In this document: positions 59,553 through 64,000 of the stretch, piece after piece
Layout of the letters: each line of letters begins with the position of its first letter
Numbering within the stretch: the first letter of the stretch is position 1
From: an uncultured Lutibacter sp.
GTDB taxonomy: Bacteria; Bacteroidota; Bacteroidia; Flavobacteriales; Flavobacteriaceae
Assembly (NCBI RefSeq): GCF_947495725.1
Contig: NZ_CANLZZ010000002.1
Coordinates: 1 to 64,000 of the forward strand
DNA length: 64,000 nucleotides
Direction: 5' to 3'
Made by a program: the position numbers and the translations under genes
The notes under the pieces: generated by a model
Told to the model about the DNA's origin: nothing
The model's database searches: none
Seen by the model: the letters and a program-made list of their open reading frames with translations, nothing else

Positions 59553-60710
59553 ATGCCAACTTATAAATCGAGTATTCAGTCTAAATTACAAAATGTTGAA
59601 AGCTCCATTTTTTCAGTAATGAGTGGTTTGGCTTTTAAACACAAAGCCATTAATTTATCCCAGGGATTTCCAAATTTTGAAAGTTCTTTAGAACTTAAAA
59701 AAATGGTAAATAATGCCATGTTAAATGGGAAAAATCAATATGCTCCAATGGCAGGCATATTTAGTTTGCGAAGAACTATTTCTGAGAAAACAGAAAATTT
59801 ATATGGAATACATTATAATCCAGAAAATGAAATAACCATAACAGCCGGAGCAACTCAAGCCATATTTACAGCTATTGCGGCAACAATAAATAGGGCTGAT
59901 GAGGTAATTATATTTAAGCCAGCTTATGACAGTTATGAGCCAACTATTGAATTGTTTGGAGGAAAAGTTGTTTCCTATCAATTAAATCCAGAAACGTTTA
60001 AAGTGAATTGGGATGAGGTGAGGATGTTAATTACTCCCAAAACCAAAATGATTTTAATTAATACGCCTCATAATCCTTCGGGAAAGGTATTTTCTAAAGA
60101 AGATATGATAGCTCTTGAAAAATTGTTAGTTGGAACTAACATTATTTTGTTAAGCGATGAGGTTTACGAACATATTATTTTTGATGGAACTCAACACCAA
60201 TCGGCTGCCTTATTTCCAGGTTTAGCAGAAAGAACGTTTATAACAGCCTCATTTGGAAAAACTTTTCATAACACAGGTTGGAAAGTAGGGTATTGTATGG
60301 CTCCGAAAGAATTAATGAAAGAATTTCAAAAAGTGCATCAGTTTAATGTGTTTAGCGTTAATCATCCAATGCAAGTTGGGTTGGCAAAATATATACAAAA
60401 TCCGCAAACTTATTTAAAATTAGGTGATTTTTATCAAGAAAAAAGAGACCTTTTTTTAAGTTTAATGAAAGATTCTCGTTTTAGTTTTGCGCCATCAAAT
60501 GGTACATATTTTCAATTAATGAATTATAAAAATATAACAGACGAAGCCGATGTTGATTTTGCGATAAGATTAATAAAAGAATATGGAGTTGCTTCAATTC
60601 CAATTTCGGTTTTTAACGAAAATAACTTAGATACAAAAGTATTACGTTTTTGTTTTGCTAAAACAAATGATACCTTAAAACAAGCAGCAGAAATATTATG
60701 CAACATTTAA
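59553..60710 (+). CDS. PLP-dependent aminotransferase (methionine/glutamine transaminase, YbdL-like)
   Basis: 385 residues, fold type I. NLSQGFPNFESS, TAGATQAIFTAIAA, LINTPHNPSGKVFS, and the PLP Lys in ITASFGKTFHNTGWKVGYCMAPKEL are present; Arg in VLRFCFAK binds the substrate carboxylate. The next gene is an omega-amidase overlapping by 13 bp, so the pair fits the glutamine (or methionine) transaminase-omega-amidase route that cleans up 2-oxoglutaramate-type products in methionine salvage. Confidence 0.9.
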   Translation: MPTYKSSIQSKLQNVESSIFSVMSGLAFKHKAINLSQGFPNFESSLELKKMVNNAMLNGKNQYAPMAGIFSLRRTISEKTENLYGIHYNPENEITITAGATQAIFTAIAATINRADEVIIFKPAYDSYEPTIELFGGKVVSYQLNPETFKVNWDEVRMLITPKTKMILINTPHNPSGKVFSKEDMIALEKLLVGTNIILLSDEVYEHIIFDGTQHQSAALFPGLAERTFITASFGKTFHNTGWKVGYCMAPKELMKEFQKVHQFNVFSVNHPMQVGLAKYIQNPQTYLKLGDFYQEKRDLFLSLMKDSRFSFAPSNGTYFQLMNYKNITDEADVDFAIRLIKEYGVASIPISVFNENNLDTKVLRFCFAKTNDTLKQAAEILCNI

Positions 60711-61474
60711 AAATAGCTTTAATTCAATCTGAAATAGTTTGGCAAAATGCAGAACTTAATAGAATTAACTTTATAGAAATGATAAAAAACATTTCTAAAG
60801 ACGTTGATTTAATTGTTTTTCCTGAAATGTTTACCACTGGGTTTAGTATGCAGCCAAATGCAATTGCAGAATCTATGGATGGTAAAACGGTTCAATGGAT
60901 GCAAAAATTAGCTTTAAAAAAGCAAGCAGCTGTTGCAGGAAGTGTTATTATAAAAGATGAAAGTAAATTTTATAATAGGTTTTTATTTGTGCACCCATCA
61001 GGAAAAATAGAATTTTATAACAAAAGGCATTTATTTACATTGGCTGGCGAGGAGAAAGTATATACTGCAGGAGAAGAAAAAGTAATTATAAATTATAAAG
61101 GTTGGAAAATTTGCCCGCAAGTTTGTTACGATTTACGTTTTCCGGTGTTTTCCAGAAACATTGAAGAATATGATGTGTTACTATATGTTGCAAATTGGCC
61201 TAAATTAAGAATTTTAGCGTGGGATACTTTATTAAAAGCACGTGCCATTGAAAATATGTGTTATACTATTGGAGTTAATAGGATAGGCGCTGATGCAAAT
61301 AATTTAGAATACAATGGTCATTCAGCAGTGTACAATTGTTTAGGTGAAATTCAAAGTAATTTAGATGAAGAGAAAAGTTTAGTTCAACAAATTGAATTGA
61401 ACAAAAGCCATATTATCGATACACGAAAGAAATTAAATTTTTTAAACGACAGAGACTCTTTTCAAATTAATTAG
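60698..61474 (+). CDS. Nitrilase-superfamily omega-amidase (YafV-like)
   Basis: 258 residues. Catalytic Glu in LIVFPEMFTTGFSM, Lys in YNKRHLFTLAGEE, Cys in KICPQVCYDLRFPVFSRN; the Glu-Lys-Cys triad is intact. The sequence style (FTTGFSMQP, YDVLLYVANWP) matches YafV/Nit2-type amidases acting on alpha-keto-glutaramate. Coupled to the aminotransferase by a 13-bp overlap. Confidence 0.9.
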   Translation: MQHLKIALIQSEIVWQNAELNRINFIEMIKNISKDVDLIVFPEMFTTGFSMQPNAIAESMDGKTVQWMQKLALKKQAAVAGSVIIKDESKFYNRFLFVHPSGKIEFYNKRHLFTLAGEEKVYTAGEEKVIINYKGWKICPQVCYDLRFPVFSRNIEEYDVLLYVANWPKLRILAWDTLLKARAIENMCYTIGVNRIGADANNLEYNGHSAVYNCLGEIQSNLDEEKSLVQQIELNKSHIIDTRKKLNFLNDRDSFQIN

Positions 61475-61553
61475 TTTTATTTTAAGAAGTACAATTTTCA
61501 TTATAGAAAAATAAAAAAGTACAAGTATATTTTAGAAATGTACTTTAGAAATT

Positions 61554-61600
61554 AAAAAAAAGCTCAAGTGAAAATTAAATATGCACTTGAGCTTTTGAAT
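61554..61600. terminator. Bidirectional terminator after the omega-amidase gene
   Basis: AAAAGCTCAAGTG, 13-base loop, CACTTGAGCTTTT, A tract before and T after. A smaller hairpin AAAGTACA...TGTACTTT lies just upstream (61516-61545). Confidence 0.75.
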
Positions 61601-61611
61601 GAATAAACTTT

Positions 61612-62607
61612 TTAGGTTAATGGATTCATCCATTTAAAGTTATATTTTGTGTCGGGTACAACTATTCGTTCTGTTATTCTGTACATTCTATCCGGTAATT
61701 TCATTAAATAATCTCTAGCTTTTTCTCCTTCAGAGGTTAAACCTGTGATTTTGTCAATTTCCCAAGTAGAGTTTAGTTTTTTAATAATATCTACATAATC
61801 AAAACCAGTATAAACTCCAGCTCTTTGTGCTACGGTCGAAAATTGATCGAACAATGTTCCTTTTGCTTCCCCAGAATGACGTAAATGCACTGCAGGCATT
61901 ACAATTTTATGTTTCATCATATGTTGAAAAGCTAGCATCATTTCGCTTGGGTCATGTTGAAATATTTGACGCACAAATTCTGTGTAAGCTAAATGGTGAC
62001 GCATTTCATCTCCGGCAATTATTTTAGACATTTTAGCTAATAATTTGTGACCATTTTTTCGAGCTATTTTAGCGACATTATTATGCGATACATAAGTTGC
62101 CAATTCTTGAAAACTGGTATACACAAAATTCTTATATGGATCACGAGATGTTCCAATGTCAAAACCATCGCTTATTAAATGTTGAGTGGTAATTTCCACT
62201 TCGCGCATATTAACTCTTCCAGAAAGATATAAGTATTTGTTTAAAACATCTCCGTGTCTATTTTCTTCACCTGTCCAGGCTCTAATCCATTTTGCCCATC
62301 CATTATCTCCTTGTTCATTGCTGTGTTGAGAAATTCCTTCTACGTCTAAAAGCCAAGATTCATAAGTGGGTAGAGCTTCTTCGGTTATAGTGTCGCCAAC
62401 TAAAACAACCCAAAAATCATCATCCATTTCTTTTGATAATTCTCGAATCTCTTTAACTTCTTCTAAAAAGTTTTCACTTTGAGAATTGGGTAAAAAATCT
62501 GTAGGTTGCCAAATTTTTTCAGGTGTAATTAAAAACTTTTCTACAAAAGTATCTATATTTTTTTCAAGGGTTAGCATTACCTCTAACCGGATATTGTGTA
62601 ATGACAT
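61612..62607 (-). CDS. Acyl-[acyl-carrier-protein] desaturase
   Basis: Introduces a double bond in acyl-ACP, a soluble diiron enzyme. 331 residues with both E-x2-H motifs: GEENRHGDVLNKY and GDEMRHHLAYTEF, and WQPTDFLPNSQSENF near the N-terminus, as in plant stearoyl-ACP desaturases and their flavobacterial counterparts. Needs oxygen. Start at 62607 (MSLHNIRLEVMLTLEKN) is preferred over the in-frame Met at 62577. A 21-bp palindrome sits 14 bp upstream. Confidence 0.9.
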   Translation of the reverse strand: MSLHNIRLEVMLTLEKNIDTFVEKFLITPEKIWQPTDFLPNSQSENFLEEVKEIRELSKEMDDDFWVVLVGDTITEEALPTYESWLLDVEGISQHSNEQGDNGWAKWIRAWTGEENRHGDVLNKYLYLSGRVNMREVEITTQHLISDGFDIGTSRDPYKNFVYTSFQELATYVSHNNVAKIARKNGHKLLAKMSKIIAGDEMRHHLAYTEFVRQIFQHDPSEMMLAFQHMMKHKIVMPAVHLRHSGEAKGTLFDQFSTVAQRAGVYTGFDYVDIIKKLNSTWEIDKITGLTSEGEKARDYLMKLPDRMYRITERIVVPDTKYNFKWMNPLT

Positions 62608-62620
62608 GTTCGTTTTTTTT

Positions 62621-62641
62621 AGTTTAGTAGGCTACTAAACT
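62621..62641. promoter_or_regulatory. 21-bp palindrome AGTTTAGTAG-G-CTACTAAACT, operator candidate
   Basis: Perfect 10-bp arms around one G, between plsC and the desaturase gene and covering the plsC stop codon. In the gene direction it is followed by A residues, not T, so it is not a terminator. It lies 14 bp before the desaturase ATG. Either an operator for a fatty-acid regulator or a hairpin controlling translation. Confidence 0.5.
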
Positions 62642-63366
62642 ACGGAATTTTTTATAGTACTTTCAACTTTTTGAAATAGCTCTTCAAATTTCATTGATTT
62701 TGCTTCAATTGCTTCGTGAAATTCTAAAGTAACATTTACGCCAACTTCTAAAGGAAACATTCCATATTTATTTAGTTTCCAGCAATTATTAATTGTTACA
62801 GGAACTACATAAGCTGAAGGTGCAAATTTGGTTAACATTTTTAATCCGTTTTCCGAAAATCGTCTTGGTTCACCATTTTTACTTCTAGTGCCCTCAGGAA
62901 AAATTACAGCTGCATAGTTGTTTGCTTCAATATATTTTCCAAAATCTTTTAAAGCAGCAAGTGATTGGCGAGGATCTTTTCGGTCAATTAATACAGATCC
63001 ACCATGAGTTAAATTATAAGATACACTTGGAATTCCTTTTCCTAGTTCTATTTTTGAAACAAATTTAGGGTGATAATCTTTTAAAAAACAAGCAAGCGGA
63101 CAAATATCATGCATGCTTTGGTGATTTGATACTATTATTAAAGGAACGTTTTTGGGTATAGGATAATTGCTTATAAATTTGATTTTTGTACCTAATACAT
63201 AAAGTAGATAGGTTAGTGTGCAATTCATAATATCTACAATTGCTTTATGCCCTTTATATTTTCCAATATTAAAACCTAACCATTGTAGACCATGAAAAAA
63301 CACTAAAAAAATTCCGTAAAAAAGATAGAATATTACTGATAGTATATAAGATATAATTTTTTTCAT
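62635..63366 (-). CDS. plsC: 1-acyl-sn-glycerol-3-phosphate acyltransferase
   Basis: Makes phosphatidic acid from lysophosphatidic acid at the inner membrane. 243 residues: an N-terminal membrane helix (ISYILSVIFYLFYGIFLVFF), the HX4D motif in VSNHQSMHDIC, the second motif in GSVLIDRKD, and VIFPEGTRSKNGE. 27 bp before the desaturase gene, so the two lipid genes are probably one unit. Confidence 0.9.
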   Translation of the reverse strand: MKKIISYILSVIFYLFYGIFLVFFHGLQWLGFNIGKYKGHKAIVDIMNCTLTYLLYVLGTKIKFISNYPIPKNVPLIIVSNHQSMHDICPLACFLKDYHPKFVSKIELGKGIPSVSYNLTHGGSVLIDRKDPRQSLAALKDFGKYIEANNYAAVIFPEGTRSKNGEPRRFSENGLKMLTKFAPSAYVVPVTINNCWKLNKYGMFPLEVGVNVTLEFHEAIEAKSMKFEELFQKVESTIKNSVV

Positions 63367-63377
63367 GCTAATTCTCT

Positions 63378-63408
63378 AAAAAAAATCCCAAGCAATAAGC
63401 TTAGGATT
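63378..63408 (-). terminator. Terminator after the small membrane protein gene
   Basis: On the minus strand AATCCTAAGC, TTATT loop, GCTTGGGATT with one G-U pair, then TTTTTT. Lies between this gene and plsC. Confidence 0.65.
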
Positions 63409-63416
63409 GTATTATT

Positions 63417-63851
63417 TTAATTTGAAAACCATTGAGACCAAGGAATGCGACTTAATATTAAAATTAATGCAATTGCATAAAATACTGCAATTGTTTTAAA
63501 TTTAGAATTATCAGTTGTTTTCTTTTTGTGTTTAGAGAAACCCATAGTAATTAAAGTAATTGCAATAATACCTACTATAGGGTGTTCTACTAAAATTTTT
63601 CTCAACTCACTATTTTTCATAACCTCTCCCATTCCAATTCCTCTCATGGTTTCATAAAATGAAGAAGTGTAAAATGCAATAAACCCTATTATAAGTTGAA
63701 TATGAGACGTAATAAGGGCAAATAATGAAATTCGTAAATCTTTTGCTTCAAATTTTTTCTTAGAAGTTAAACCAATTATTGCGTTTATGGTAGCAATAAT
63801 TAAAATTGCCAAAACAACGTAAGCCCAATAAGAATGAATTGTTTTAATCAT
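63417..63851 (-). CDS. Small four-helix membrane protein
   Basis: 144 residues from the Met at 63851 (MIKTIHSYWAYVVLAILIIATINAIIGL); the track start at 63878 overlaps a promoter box. Four hydrophobic segments with conserved His and Trp/Phe residues at helix starts (IHSYWAYV, TSHIQLIIGFIAFY, EHPIVGIIAITLITMG, IAVFYAIALILILSRIPW). In flavobacterial genomes such proteins are sometimes mislabelled ribosomal protein L27; they are membrane proteins, possibly cytochrome b561-like haem binders. Role unknown. Confidence 0.7.
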   Translation of the reverse strand: MIKTIHSYWAYVVLAILIIATINAIIGLTSKKKFEAKDLRISLFALITSHIQLIIGFIAFYTSSFYETMRGIGMGEVMKNSELRKILVEHPIVGIIAITLITMGFSKHKKKTTDNSKFKTIAVFYAIALILILSRIPWSQWFSN

Positions 63852-63875
63852 AATTGTTTGTTTTTTTAGTTCCGA

Positions 63876-63883
63876 CAAATTTA
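63876..63883 (-). promoter_or_regulatory. Putative -7 box of the small membrane protein gene (TAAATTTG)
   Basis: Exact TAnnTTTG on the minus strand, 25 bp before the preferred ATG at 63851. It argues against the longer ORF start at 63878. The last 117 bases of the window show no other feature. Confidence 0.4.
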
Positions 63884-64000
63884 GGTAAATAAAATTGATT
63901 TTATTTTTGGAAATGCAAGAATGTTAAAAATAAGGTCTTACTGCGAATATGAAAATTATTCACCTTTTTAGGGGTAATATTAAACTAAATTCAAAAATTA

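Noticed and set aside
61612-62607. Desaturase start at 62577
   Set aside because: MSLHNIRLEVM at 62607 resembles the N-terminus of flavobacterial homologues as I remember them.

Overview
The window is a 64 kb stretch of a low-GC bacterial chromosome. It looks like Bacteroidota, family Flavobacteriaceae, probably marine; I cannot fix the genus. Reasons: many lipoproteins with Bacteroidota-style lipoboxes, promoters of the TTG-N17-19-TAnnTTTG type instead of TTGACA/TATAAT, no clear Shine-Dalgarno sequences, and family-typical neighbourhoods (acpP-fabF-rnc-IPExxxVDY-pyk, sufA-B-C-D, sdhC-A-B, Tex, DUF2891, viroplasmin-type RNase H). I saw no tRNA, rRNA, IS element, prophage or CRISPR array.

Layout. 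1-820: a tandem array of ~81-bp palindromic repeats at 92-bp period, with a one-domain GIY-YIG nuclease gene embedded in it. 0.8-10.2 kb: LD-carboxypeptidase, metG (which carries an in-frame piece of the same repeat), a secreted protein of unknown function, a multidomain GH43-like glycosidase and tex. 10.3-13.7 kb: an outer-membrane barrel and an 812-residue Ala/Asp/Glu-rich coiled-coil lipoprotein, followed by a 920-bp AT-rich gap. 14.5-19 kb: a NUMOD4/HNH-HTH protein with a zinc-ribbon partner, an M28 membrane peptidase and a DUF2891 lipoprotein. 19-24.6 kb: the fatty-acid/RNase III/pyruvate kinase operon, divergent from purN-rnhA. 24.6-27.6 kb: a small lipoprotein, an M43 metalloprotease and sufS. 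27.6-35.5 kb: a TetR-controlled, TolC-dependent ABC-2 exporter operon (YbhFGRS-like, with the two ATPases as separate genes and two extra small proteins). 35.6-38.1 kb: a serine hydrolase and an OmpA-family protein. 38.1-42 kb: sufA-B-C-D. 42-48 kb: thiL, a YiiX-like hydrolase, an alpha/beta hydrolase, an ACT-like protein, lysC and pepP. 48.2-53.1 kb: a ChaN-like protein, a PAS histidine kinase, a REC-CRP fusion regulator, a tandem universal stress protein and a DUF6973 protein. 53.2-58.3 kb: an outer-membrane protein and sdhCAB. 58.4-64 kb: a CarboxypepD_reg-like protein, an aminotransferase/omega-amidase pair, an acyl-ACP desaturase, a PlsC-type acyltransferase and a small membrane protein.

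Most worth a second look: (1) the GIY-YIG gene inside the repeat array, together with a repeat-derived 21-codon segment inside the essential metG gene; (2) a soluble FixL-like PAS kinase joined to a regulator that fuses FixJ-like REC and FixK/FNR-like CRP modules, with an FNR/CRP-like half-site pair at about -42 of the next gene, a universal stress protein; (3) the exporter operon, with a TetR operator lying exactly over its predicted transcription start and a Cys/Met/His-rich lipoprotein; (4) the giant coiled-coil lipoprotein and barrel pair; (5) the HNH-like protein with a degenerate nuclease motif and its zinc-ribbon partner.

All functions come from reading motifs and gene order; no database search was run. 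Promoters and operators are pattern matches only.
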